A stretch of DNA of 64,000 bases, taken from positions 1,704,501 to 1,768,500 of the forward strand of contig JACKKG010000001.1 in assembly GCA_020637515.1 (NCBI GenBank), given 5' to 3'. Position numbers and translations under genes: made by a program. Below the pieces are notes generated by a model. It did no database searches. It saw only the letters and a list, made by a program, of their open reading frames with translations, and was not told the origin of the DNA. This document shows positions 42,745 to 51,376 of the stretch, in pieces. Positions within the stretch are counted from its first letter, which is position 1, and each line of letters starts with the position of its first letter. This stretch comes from Rhodobacter sp. Lineage in GTDB: Bacteria; Pseudomonadota; Alphaproteobacteria; Rhodobacterales; Rhodobacteraceae.

Positions 42745-43617
42745 TCAACGCTGCGCGGCGGCCTGACGGATCGGCCTCGGGTCCCACCAGCAGGCGTAGC
42801 CGTCGCCGTCGGGGTCCAGGTTGTCGGGGTCGCGCTGCGGTCCGCCATTGGACAGGAAGGCCAGCTGCGCCGCGTCCTGGTTGCGGTATTGCAGGCAGGC
42901 GTCCTGCCAGCGCGACCAGCGAAGCGGGTTCAGGCGTCGGTAGGTTTCGGTGCCGACCGCGCCGGTGGCGCCAAGCGCATAGGCGATCAGGTTCGGCCCG
43001 CCGCTTTCCGACGGAGGCGGCACCGAGGTGACGGTGACGATCTCGGCCGGGGCCGGACCCCGCGCGCCGCCGACCGACCCGGGCGCGACGCGCTGCGAGG
43101 CGCCGCCGTGAAAGACGTTCTGATCGCGGATCGAGGAGCGCGGCGCGGTCTCGACCGTCCCGGCGGCGGTGCCGGCAAAGGCGACGGTGGCCGCCGGTTG
43201 CGGCGCCGGTTGCGCGGCGGCGGTGCGCATCGGGGCAGCCATGGGGGCCGCGCTGGCCGGGGCCAGGGGTTGCGTTGCGATCGGCGCGACCGCGACGGTG
43301 CGCATGGGCGTCACGGCGGGGGTGGGCGTCGCGGCAGGCACAGGCGGCGGCACCGGACGCGCGCGCACCGGTACGGCGTCCAGCGTGCTGGGGGCCTGCG
43401 CGGGCATCGCGCCTGGCGGAAGAATGCGTTGCTGGGCCTCGGGCGGCACGGAATAGGGCACGGCCGACTGGCGCGCGGTTTCACGCTGGCGCAGATACTG
43501 CTGGTAATCGCCGAACCCGACCCCAGTCTGGGTCATGGACGCATAGGATTCCGGACCCGTGCTACAGGCCGCCAAACCCAACAGGGCCAGCGGTCCCGCC
43601 AGTGCCAGTATTCGCAT
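42745..43617 (-). CDS. Lipoprotein with Excalibur-like C-terminal domain
   Basis: A 290-residue exported protein with signal peptide and lipobox LAAC (Cys18), so it should be lipid-anchored. The middle is Pro/Ala/Thr/Val-rich, low-complexity and probably disordered. The last about 60 residues contain WQDACLQYRNQDAAQLAFLS and NLDPDGDGYACWWDPRPIR, an Excalibur-type DxDxDGxxC motif that may bind calcium. It lies one base before the amidase gene, suggesting a cell-wall-linked job; the exact function is unknown. Confidence 0.8.
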   Translation of the reverse strand: MRILALAGPLALLGLAACSTGPESYASMTQTGVGFGDYQQYLRQRETARQSAVPYSVPPEAQQRILPPGAMPAQAPSTLDAVPVRARPVPPPVPAATPTPAVTPMRTVAVAPIATQPLAPASAAPMAAPMRTAAAQPAPQPAATVAFAGTAAGTVETAPRSSIRDQNVFHGGASQRVAPGSVGGARGPAPAEIVTVTSVPPPSESGGPNLIAYALGATGAVGTETYRRLNPLRWSRWQDACLQYRNQDAAQLAFLSNGGPQRDPDNLDPDGDGYACWWDPRPIRQAAAQR

Positions 43618-43662
43618 GTCTGCCTCTGCTCGATCTTTTTTCGATCTTGTTAGGCCGACAGG

Positions 43663-45147
43663 TTACCACCATTTTTGCGGTTTGGAAACAAATCCCGCCG
43701 CGTTTTCCAGAACCAGCGCGGTGTTCAGCAGGTCGGCCTCGCCCCAGGGGCGGCCGATCAGTTGCAAGCCCAGCGGCAGGCCCTTGCTGTCCAGCCCGGT
43801 CGGCAGGGCGATGCCGGGCAGGCCCGCCAGGTTCACAGTCACGGTGAACACGTCGTTCAGATACATCGCCACCGGGTCCGCATCCGCCATTTCCCCCAGG
43901 CCAAAGGCCGAGGACGGGGTGGCCGGCGTCAGGATCGCATCGACGCCGGCGGCAAAGGCCTGGTCGAAATCGCGCTTGATGAGCGCCCGCACGCGGCGCG
44001 CCCGGTTGTAATAGGCGTCGTAGAACCCGGCCGACAGCACATAGGTGCCCACCATCACCCGGCGCTGCACCTCGGGGCCGAACCCTTCGGCGCGGGTTTT
44101 TTCATACATCTCGACGATGCCGTCGCCCGGGCCCAGCGTGGCGCGATGGCCATAGCGCACGCCGTCATAGCGCGCCAGGTTTGACGAGGCCTCGGCCGGG
44201 GCGATGACATAATAGGCGGGCAGCGCGTATTTCGTGTGCGGCAGCGAGATGTCGCGGATCGCCGCGCCGGCGTCCTTCAGCATCCGCGTGCCGTCGGACC
44301 ACAGCTTTTCGATCTCGGCCGGCATCCCGTCCATGCGGTATTCGCGCGGAATGCCGATGGTCTTGCCGCGGATGTCACCGCTCAACGCGGCCTCGAAATC
44401 CGGCACCGCGATGTCGGCGCTGGTCGAATCCCTGGCGTCATGTCCGGCCATCGCGCCCAGCATGATCGCGGCGTCGCGCACCGTCTTGGTCATCGGCCCG
44501 GCCTGGTCCAGCGACGAGGCAAAGGCCACGATCCCCCAGCGCGAGCACCGCCCGTAGGTCGGCTTGATGCCCACGGTGCCGGTAAAGGCGGCGGGCTGGC
44601 GGATCGAACCGCCGGTGTCGGTGCCGGTCGCGCCCAGGCACAGGTCGGCGGCAACCGCCGCGGCCGACCCGCCCGAGGACCCGCCCGGCGTCAGCGGCGT
44701 GTCGTCGTTGCCGCGCCGCCAGGGGTTCACCGCGTTGCCGTAGCACGAGGATTCGTTGGACGAACCCATCGCGAACTCATCCATGTTCAGCTTGCCCAGC
44801 ATCACCGCGCCCGCGTCGCGCAACTGCGCCGAGACCGTGGATTCATACTCGGGCCGGAAGCCTTTCAGGATGTTCGAGGCAGCCTGCGAGGGCACGCCCT
44901 CGGTGCAGAACAGGTCCTTGATGCCGACCGGGATGCCGCACATCGCCGGGGCGTCGCCCGCCGCAATCCGCGCGTCGGCGGCCGCCGCGCGCTTCAGCGC
45001 GATCTCGGGCGTCTTGTGCACGAAGGCGTTCAGCGCACCGGCACCGTCGATCGCCGACAGGCACGCCTGCGTCAATTCGACCGAGGTCACGTCGCGCGCG
45101 CGCAGGCGGTCGCGGGCTTCGGCGATGGTCAGGGTGTTCAGGCTCAT
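43663..45147 (-). CDS. gatA: Asp-tRNA(Asn)/Glu-tRNA(Gln) amidotransferase subunit A
   Basis: Glutaminase subunit of the GatCAB complex that converts misacylated Glu-tRNA(Gln) or Asp-tRNA(Asn) to the correct aminoacyl-tRNA. 494 residues of the amidase-signature family: catalytic Lys in GIPVGIKDLFCTEG, the cis-Ser loop in GGSSGGSAAAVAADLCLGATGTDTGGSIRQPA and the nucleophilic Ser within it. Its ATG overlaps the gatC stop (ATGA). gatB is not in the window. Confidence 0.96.
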   Translation of the reverse strand: MSLNTLTIAEARDRLRARDVTSVELTQACLSAIDGAGALNAFVHKTPEIALKRAAAADARIAAGDAPAMCGIPVGIKDLFCTEGVPSQAASNILKGFRPEYESTVSAQLRDAGAVMLGKLNMDEFAMGSSNESSCYGNAVNPWRRGNDDTPLTPGGSSGGSAAAVAADLCLGATGTDTGGSIRQPAAFTGTVGIKPTYGRCSRWGIVAFASSLDQAGPMTKTVRDAAIMLGAMAGHDARDSTSADIAVPDFEAALSGDIRGKTIGIPREYRMDGMPAEIEKLWSDGTRMLKDAGAAIRDISLPHTKYALPAYYVIAPAEASSNLARYDGVRYGHRATLGPGDGIVEMYEKTRAEGFGPEVQRRVMVGTYVLSAGFYDAYYNRARRVRALIKRDFDQAFAAGVDAILTPATPSSAFGLGEMADADPVAMYLNDVFTVTVNLAGLPGIALPTGLDSKGLPLGLQLIGRPWGEADLLNTALVLENAAGFVSKPQKWW

Positions 45148-45434
45148 TCGACCACCTTCGGCACGGCAAAGAAACCCTCGCGGGCATCGGGGGCGTTGGA
45201 CAGGATCTTTGCCTGCATGTCGCCGTCGGTCACACTGTCCTGCCGGCGCTTCAGGCGCATCGGGGTGACCGATGTCATCGGTTCGATCCCGTCCACGTTC
45301 ACCTCGTTCAGTTGTTCCATGAACGTCAGGATGCCCGAGAGCTGCTCGGCCAGTTGCGGCAGGGTTTCGTCAGGCACGCGGATGCGGGCGAGTTTCGCCA
45401 CCCGGCGCGCGGTCTCGATGTCGATGGTGGACAT
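45144..45434 (-). CDS. gatC: Asp-tRNA(Asn)/Glu-tRNA(Gln) amidotransferase subunit C
   Basis: A 96-residue scaffold subunit of GatCAB that holds GatA to GatB. Family pattern: MSTIDIETARRVAKLARI, LSGILTFMEQLNEVNVDGIEPM and TSVTPMRLKRRQDSVTDGD. Start at 45434, just downstream of an unlikely upstream extension. First gene of the gatC-gatA operon; a four-base overlap couples gatA. Confidence 0.94.
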   Translation of the reverse strand: MSTIDIETARRVAKLARIRVPDETLPQLAEQLSGILTFMEQLNEVNVDGIEPMTSVTPMRLKRRQDSVTDGDMQAKILSNAPDAREGFFAVPKVVE

Positions 45435-45620
45435 GGCTCTCTCCGGCAGGGATCGCAAGCGGTTTAGCCGCAGGGAGGCATGGGCGCAAGTCGGGCAGAC
45501 GGGGTTTGATGATCCCTTGACGCTGCTCTGTCAGGATCGGTTGCAACCGGCGGCGACTGTCCAGAACCGCCGGCATCGCCTTTGCCCCGCGTGGCCGACC
45601 GCGCAGGCAGGGCGACGGCA

Positions 45621-45659
45621 CCCCCGGGGCAATGGTTCCTCAAAACTGCGCCCCGGGGG
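45621..45659 (+). promoter_or_regulatory. Hairpin upstream of the secreted protein gene
   Basis: CCCCCGGGGC (45621-45630) pairs with GCCCCGGGGG (45650-45659) around a 19-base loop, about 70 bases before ATG 45730. Its position suggests a leader or attenuator-like hairpin. The rest of the 295-base gap between gatC and this gene shows no gene. Confidence 0.4.
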
Positions 45660-45729
45660 CACAACCGGGTGGGCGGTGCCGCAGACCTGCGCGCCGGCTG
45701 CCCCCTTGGCCCAGGAACAGGAGCACGAC

Positions 45730-46224
45730 ATGCGCAATCTACCCTTGTCCGGTCTTGCCGCGGCCGCCCTCGTGGCGCTGGGCGCGACGCCTTCGGCGGC
45801 TTTCAACGGCGTCTTTCAGGGCGGCGGCACCATATCGGGGTTCTCGCCGGCCTGCGTCAACGTGGGCTGGACCCGCAACGCCGATGCCTATTCCGTCCGC
45901 TTCGAACCGGCCGGGCTGGGCTCGAGCGGGGCGGATGCGACGCTCTATTTCCTGAGCGACTATCATGCCTTTGGCTTTTCCCGGCCCGGCGGCGATTTCA
46001 CGACAAGCTGGCAGACCGTCGATGCTGCTCAGCTTTTCAGCCATCCGTGGTTTCGCGGCCATGCCGAAGGGCAGGCGACCGAACTGCGACTGACCTCGAT
46101 CTATCCGGCGGTCCTGGACGACACGACCGCCCGCCCCGTGCGCATTCGCGGGCAGGTGCGCCACTTTGGCGGCGTGGCATGGTGTCGGATCGACTTCGAC
46201 GTCATCGTTCAGCAACGATACTGA
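45730..46224 (+). CDS. Secreted protein of unknown function
   Basis: A predicted 164-residue exported protein with a signal peptide (RNLPLSGLAAAALVALGATPSAA, cleavage before FNGVFQGGG). The mature part is beta-rich in pattern (VSVRFEPAG, TLYFLSDYHAFGF, TELRLTSIYPAVLDD, WCRIDFDVIVQ) with two Cys. AGGAGC before ATG 45730 supports the start; the upstream open frame is not coding. No family recognised. It lies 90 bases before serS and faces the same way. Confidence 0.6.
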   Translation: MRNLPLSGLAAAALVALGATPSAAFNGVFQGGGTISGFSPACVNVGWTRNADAYSVRFEPAGLGSSGADATLYFLSDYHAFGFSRPGGDFTTSWQTVDAAQLFSHPWFRGHAEGQATELRLTSIYPAVLDDTTARPVRIRGQVRHFGGVAWCRIDFDVIVQQRY

Positions 46225-46314
46225 GCGCGCGCGGCGCCGGCCGGGGTGCCGGCACCTCTTTTCCCGCGCGGCGCTTTGGTGCATACCTTGGGCCGTTCAA
46301 GCCCGAGGACCCCC

Positions 46315-47607
46315 ATGCACGACATCCGCGCCATCCGCGAGAACCCCGAAGCCTTTGACGCCGCGCTGGCGCGCCGGGGGCTGGCCCCCATGGCGGCGAC
46401 GCTGCTGGCGCTGGACGAGGGGCGGCGCGCCCGCATCCTGGCCGCCGAGACCGCGCAGGCCGATCAGAACCGCGCCTCGAAAGAGGTGGGCGCGGCCAAG
46501 GCGCGCGGCGACGACGCCGAATTCGAACGCCTGCGCGCGCTGGTGGCCGAGAAAAAGGCCGAGGTCGCGGCGATGAATGCCGAGGCCGGCGAGGAGGTCG
46601 CGCGCCTGAACGCCCTGCTGGCCGAGATCCCGAACCTGCCGCTGGATTCGGTGCCCTTTGGCAAGGACGAGACCGAGAATGTCGAGATCCGCCGCTGGGG
46701 CACGCCGCGCGCGCTGGCGTTCCGGCCGCTGGAACATTTCGACATTCCGGCGGTGAAGCCGGGTCTCGATCTGGCGATGGCGGCGAAACTGTCGGGCAGT
46801 CGCTTCATGGTGCTGAAGGGCGCCGTGGCGCGCGTGCACCGGGCGCTGGCGCAATTCATGGTCGATACCCACACCACCGAACACGGCCTGACCGAGACCT
46901 GGACCCCCGTTCTGGTCAAGGACGAGGCGATGTTCGGCACCGGCAATCTGCCGAAGTTCGCGGAAGACAGCTATCAGACGACCAACGGCTGGTGGCTGAT
47001 CCCGACCTCCGAAGTGACCATGACCAACTTTGCGGCGGGCGAGATCTACGATGCCGCCGATCTGCCGCTGCGGATGACAGCGCACACCCATTGCTTCCGC
47101 TCGGAAGCGGGCAGCGCCGGCAAGGATACCACCGGCATCCTGCGCCAGCACCAGTTCGAAAAGGTCGAGATGGTGACGCTGTGCCACCCCGACCAGGCCC
47201 TGGCCGAGCACGAGCGCATGACATCCTGCGCGCAGGCGATCCTGGAAAAGCTGGGCCTGCCCTATCGCACGGTCGTGCTGTGCACCGGCGACATGGGCTT
47301 TGGCAGCCAGAAGACGCATGACATCGAGGTCTGGCTGCCCGGCCAGAACACCTATCGCGAGATTTCCTCGTGTTCGACCTGCGGCCAGTTCCAGGCGCGG
47401 CGGATGAACGCGCGTTTCCGCCCCGAGGCCGGCGGCAAGCCCGAGTTCATCGCAACGCTCAACGGCTCGGGGCTGGCGGTGGGGCGGTGCCTGATCGCGG
47501 TGCTGGAGAACGGCCAGCAAGCCGACGGTTCTGTGATCCTGCCCGAGGCGCTGCACCCCTGGCTGGGCGGCAAGACCCGCATCACGCCCGAGGGCGCGCT
47601 GGTCTGA
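46315..47607 (+). CDS. serS: Seryl-tRNA synthetase
   Basis: Class II synthetase that charges tRNA-Ser (and tRNA-Sec where present). 430 residues: an N-terminal coiled-coil arm (about 1-110; AAKARGDDAEFERLRALVAEKKAEVAAM), then the catalytic core with motif 2 FRSEAGSAGKDTTGILRQHQF and motif 3 LNGSGLAVGRCLIAVLEN. Start at 46315, where the conserved MHDIRAIRENPE begins. A strong hairpin follows. Confidence 0.97.
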   Translation: MHDIRAIRENPEAFDAALARRGLAPMAATLLALDEGRRARILAAETAQADQNRASKEVGAAKARGDDAEFERLRALVAEKKAEVAAMNAEAGEEVARLNALLAEIPNLPLDSVPFGKDETENVEIRRWGTPRALAFRPLEHFDIPAVKPGLDLAMAAKLSGSRFMVLKGAVARVHRALAQFMVDTHTTEHGLTETWTPVLVKDEAMFGTGNLPKFAEDSYQTTNGWWLIPTSEVTMTNFAAGEIYDAADLPLRMTAHTHCFRSEAGSAGKDTTGILRQHQFEKVEMVTLCHPDQALAEHERMTSCAQAILEKLGLPYRTVVLCTGDMGFGSQKTHDIEVWLPGQNTYREISSCSTCGQFQARRMNARFRPEAGGKPEFIATLNGSGLAVGRCLIAVLENGQQADGSVILPEALHPWLGGKTRITPEGALV

Positions 47608-47626
47608 TCCTTGTCCCCGGATCGCA

Positions 47627-47655
47627 AAGGGCCGCCCGGTCGGGGCGGCCCTTCG
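47627..47655. terminator. Bidirectional terminator between serS and the RND gene
   Basis: AAGGGCCGCCC (47627-47637) pairs with GGGCGGCCCTT (47643-47653) around a 5-base loop, 19 bases after serS and 4 bases before the RND stop, so it can end both convergent transcripts. Confidence 0.8.
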
Positions 47656-47656
47656 T

Positions 47657-50600
47657 TCATTCCGCGGCGTGAGGCCTGGGCCGTGACGGCGTGGCGGCGG
47701 CGGGGGGCGCGGGTTCGGCGGTCGCGGGCTCCTCGGTCAGCGGGGCCGCGGTCGGGTCCCAGATGATCTCGGCATGGCGCACACGGCCCGACCGGCGATT
47801 CAGCGCCCGGTCCGCCCGGGCCTGACCGCCCAGCAGCGCGCGCAGTCCCGGCACGATCGCGGCCAGCCCGCTTTCGATCCAGATGCGCGCCGCCAGCAGC
47901 GCAGGGGTCAGCACCAGCGTCAGCACCGTCGAGACCCCCAGCCCGAAGACCACCGCCGTCGCCAGCGGTTTCCACCACATCGAGGTCGGACTATCGAGCG
48001 TGTAGCCCCCGTTCATGAAGTCGATGTTGAGACCCAGCATCATCGGCATCAGTCCCGCCATGGTGGTGATCGTGGTCAGCATCACCGGCCGCAGGCGCTG
48101 TTCGGCGGTGCGCACGATGGCCTCGATCCGGGGCATGTAGCGGATGAACTCCTGATAGGTGTCGATCAGCACGATGTTGTTGTTGACCACGATCCCGGCC
48201 AGGGCGACGACCCCGGTGCCGGTCATGATCATCGAGAACTGCTGCCCCATCACCAGCATCCCGATCAGCACGCCGGCAGTGGACAGGACCACCGCCAGCA
48301 ACACCAGGACGGCGTTGTAAAAGCTGTTGAACTGCGCCAGCAGGATCACGAACATCAGCCCCATCGCGGCGCCGAAGGCCACGCCCAGGAAGGCGCCGGT
48401 TTCCTCCTGGTCCTGCTGTTCGCCGGTCCATTGCCAGCCGACGCCGGCGGGCAGGGGGGATTCCTGCTCAAGCCATCGGGTCAGCGCGGCAATCCGTTCG
48501 CTCGGCGTAACGGCAACCAGTTGCTGGCCCGCGTCGGCGATCTCGGCGCGCAGGGCGCGGGCGGCCTCGGCGGCGCGGGTGTCGTCGGGGTGCATCCGCG
48601 CATCGATCGCGGCGCGCGGCACCAGCCGGTCCACGCTGCCGTCGGCGTTTGTGACGGCCATCAGATCGGGCAGGGCGTCGGCCTTGACGTCGAAATAGCG
48701 CTGCTCGCCGTAGCGGTCGATGGTGCCGCGCAGCGCCACCGGCTGGCGACTGACGAAATTCGACAGCGGCACCTGGCCAAAGCGCGTCGGCACGCGCATC
48801 GTGTCCAGCGTCGCCAGCAGGCGGTCGTTCTCGGGCAGGCGCACGCGGATCTCGATCTCCTCGTCCGAGGTATCGACGCGCATCGTGTCCAGCATGATGC
48901 CGCGCGTGACCAGTTGCACCAGCCCTCCCACGGTCGCCACATCGGCGCCGAAGCGGCCGGCGGCGGCGGTGTCCACGCGGATTTCCCAGTTGACGCCGGG
49001 CAGCGGGCGGCTGTCCTCGATCCCGGTGATGCCGCCGATGGCGTGCATCCGGGCCGCGACGATGTCCACCGCCTGGCCCAGCGTGTCGAAATCGGACCCA
49101 GTCAGCCGCAGGTGGATCGGTTTCGACGAGGCCGGTCCGCCCGACATGATCATGTATTCGGTGACGATGCCTGGGATCTCGCGGAAACGGGCCTCCATCC
49201 GGTCGAGGATGACCTGCCCGCGCAGATCGGGGCGGCCGTCGCGTTCGGTCCAGTTGAGCAGTTCGAACTGGATCTGGCCGATCGAATCGCGAGGCGCCTG
49301 TCCGCCGGCCGTGTTCTGGTTCAGCCCGCCCGACCCGGCGAAGGCAAAGCTCGCCGCGACGCCGGGTTCCTCAAGCACGATCTGTTCGGCCTGCTGCACC
49401 AGCGCGTCCTTTTCCGCCAGCGACAGGTTGCCCCGCGCGCGGACGTAGACGATGCCCTGCTCGGGCTCGGTATCCACGAAAAAGGTCGTGCCGTAGTTGT
49501 TCTCGCCGTAATAGACAAAGACCTGCCAGACGGCGAAGACGATCACCCCGGTTGTGACGAAGGGCATCACCGGATTGGCGACGATGGCCTTGGTCAGCCA
49601 GCCGAACCAGGTGCGCCGATAGCCTGCGTGGATCGGGCGCGGCTTGCCCAGGGGTTTCAGCGCATTGAGCGCGATGGACAGCCCCATCGCCCCCAGGCCG
49701 GTCAGCACCGCGCCCGGCAGCAGCGCCAGCGCACCCATCTGCGCCGCCGCCTGCGCGTCGGGGATCAGCGTGGCCGGGTTCAGCATTCCGCGCAGCCCCA
49801 GCAGCGCCGCGCCCAGGGCCAGGGCCAGCACCGGCAGTCGCGCCAGCCAGGGCAGGCGGCGCAGGGCCCGGGCGATCCGGTCGAAGCTGCGCGCGATGCG
49901 TCCGGTGACGCCGCCCAGGATCGGCAGGAAGATCAGCGCCACGATCAGCGACGAGGACAGCACGAAGATCAGCGTGATCGGCAGCATCCCCATGAATTCG
50001 CCCGCGACGCCGGGCCAGAACAGCATCGGCAGGAACGCGCAGAGCGTCGTCGCGGTCGAGGACACGACCGGCCAGAACATGCGCTTGGCGGCGGCGGTAT
50101 AGGCGGCCATCGGGCCCTTGCCCTCGGCGATCTGGCTGTCGGCGTATTCGGCGACGACGATCGCGCCATCGACCAGCATCCCGACGGCCAGGATCAATCC
50201 GAACATGACGATGTTCGAGATCGTCACCCCCATGATGCCCAGCAGGATGAACGACAGCAGGAACGACGACGGGATCGAAAAGCCGACCAGCAGCGCGGTG
50301 CGGGTGCCCAGGCTGGCCAGCACCACGATCATCACCAGCGCGATCGCGGTCAGCACCGACCCTTCGAGCTGCGAGATCATCGAAGCGACCTGATAGCTGC
50401 GGTCCAGCGCGGTGGTGACATGCACCGCGTCGCGCATTGCGTCCGGCCAGGTCGCGACCTCGGCGTCGATGGCGGCGCGGACTTCCTCGACCGTGCCGAT
50501 CAGGTTGAAGCCCTTGCGCTTGACCACCTGCAAGGCCAGCGTCGGCAGGCCCTGGAAGCGCGCGGTGCCCGCGCGGTCCTGGAACGTCATGTGGATCGTC

Positions 50601-51373
50601 GCCAGGTCGCCCAGGGTGACCACGCGGTCGCCGTTCACCTTGATCGGCAGCTCGTAGATATCCTGCGCGCTTTCGAAGCTGCCGGGCAGCGACAGCGAGA
50701 AACGGCCAGTCTCGCTTTCGATGTCGCCCGCCGCGACGAGCTGGTTGTTCATCGTCACCGCGTTGATGAGCTCCATCGCCGAGACGTTGTAAGCCTCGAG
50801 TCGCAGGGGGTCGATGACGACCTCGACCATCTCGTCGCGGGTGCCCGAGACATTGGCGCTGAGCACCGCGTCCACGCCCTCGATGGCGCGTTCCAGGTCA
50901 CGCGCGGCGCTGAGCAGGGTGCGTTCCGGCACGTCGCCCGAGACGGCGACAAAGACGATGGGAAACTGGCTGAAGTTGAATTCGTTGATCGTGTAATTGT
51001 CCGCGCCTTCCGGGAAATTGGCGGCGGCGCGGCTCATGCGGTCGCGCACATCGGCGATGGTCGCGGTCTTGTCCCAGTCGAATTCGAATTGCAGCACGAT
51101 GCTGGCATAGCCCTGATAGGCGGTCGCCTGCATGTCGGTCAGACCGGTCAGGCCTGAAAGCTCCTGCTCCATCGGGCGGATCAGCAGCGTTTCCGCGTCC
51201 GAGGCCGAGATGCCCGGAAACGGCACCGAGATGAACAGCGCCGGCACCTCGATGTCGGGCTCGCCCTCTTTCGGCAGGCCGGTATAGGCGAGCAGCCCGG
51301 CGGCCAGCGTCATGACGACGAAGGCCAGCACCATCCGAGCGCGTTGCGCGGCCCAGTCGATCATGCCCTGCAT
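47657..51373 (-). CDS. RND efflux transporter, permease subunit (AcrB-type), enlarged
   Basis: Inner-membrane proton-driven exporter of the HAE1/HME group: N-terminal helix (MVLAFVVMTLAAGLLAYTGLPKEGEPDIEVP), porter domain, TM2-6, second porter domain and C-terminal helices. The VGMLVDGAIVVAEYAD segment of TM4 carries the essential acids. At 1238 residues it is about 200 longer than AcrB. The extra sequence is a hydrophobic insert of about 100 residues around 500-610 (RLPVLALALGAALLGLRG, ALALLPGAVLTGLGAMGLSIAL) and an Ala/Pro-rich C-terminal tail. It pairs with the adaptor gene three bases upstream; no TolC-type gene is present. Substrates are unknown. Confidence 0.92.
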   Translation of the reverse strand: MQGMIDWAAQRARMVLAFVVMTLAAGLLAYTGLPKEGEPDIEVPALFISVPFPGISASDAETLLIRPMEQELSGLTGLTDMQATAYQGYASIVLQFEFDWDKTATIADVRDRMSRAAANFPEGADNYTINEFNFSQFPIVFVAVSGDVPERTLLSAARDLERAIEGVDAVLSANVSGTRDEMVEVVIDPLRLEAYNVSAMELINAVTMNNQLVAAGDIESETGRFSLSLPGSFESAQDIYELPIKVNGDRVVTLGDLATIHMTFQDRAGTARFQGLPTLALQVVKRKGFNLIGTVEEVRAAIDAEVATWPDAMRDAVHVTTALDRSYQVASMISQLEGSVLTAIALVMIVVLASLGTRTALLVGFSIPSSFLLSFILLGIMGVTISNIVMFGLILAVGMLVDGAIVVAEYADSQIAEGKGPMAAYTAAAKRMFWPVVSSTATTLCAFLPMLFWPGVAGEFMGMLPITLIFVLSSSLIVALIFLPILGGVTGRIARSFDRIARALRRLPWLARLPVLALALGAALLGLRGMLNPATLIPDAQAAAQMGALALLPGAVLTGLGAMGLSIALNALKPLGKPRPIHAGYRRTWFGWLTKAIVANPVMPFVTTGVIVFAVWQVFVYYGENNYGTTFFVDTEPEQGIVYVRARGNLSLAEKDALVQQAEQIVLEEPGVAASFAFAGSGGLNQNTAGGQAPRDSIGQIQFELLNWTERDGRPDLRGQVILDRMEARFREIPGIVTEYMIMSGGPASSKPIHLRLTGSDFDTLGQAVDIVAARMHAIGGITGIEDSRPLPGVNWEIRVDTAAAGRFGADVATVGGLVQLVTRGIMLDTMRVDTSDEEIEIRVRLPENDRLLATLDTMRVPTRFGQVPLSNFVSRQPVALRGTIDRYGEQRYFDVKADALPDLMAVTNADGSVDRLVPRAAIDARMHPDDTRAAEAARALRAEIADAGQQLVAVTPSERIAALTRWLEQESPLPAGVGWQWTGEQQDQEETGAFLGVAFGAAMGLMFVILLAQFNSFYNAVLVLLAVVLSTAGVLIGMLVMGQQFSMIMTGTGVVALAGIVVNNNIVLIDTYQEFIRYMPRIEAIVRTAEQRLRPVMLTTITTMAGLMPMMLGLNIDFMNGGYTLDSPTSMWWKPLATAVVFGLGVSTVLTLVLTPALLAARIWIESGLAAIVPGLRALLGGQARADRALNRRSGRVRHAEIIWDPTAAPLTEEPATAEPAPPAAATPSRPRPHAAE

Positions 51374-51376
51374 GGA

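Noticed and set aside
44236..46224. 662-codon frame read as one secreted fusion protein
   Set aside because: Most of it is antisense to gatA and gatC. Only the last 164 codons, with their own ribosome site and signal peptide, look coding.
47774..51157. Open frame of about 1100 codons on the + strand opposite the RND gene
   Set aside because: It is the antisense shadow of a well-conserved RND transporter; composition is not protein-like.
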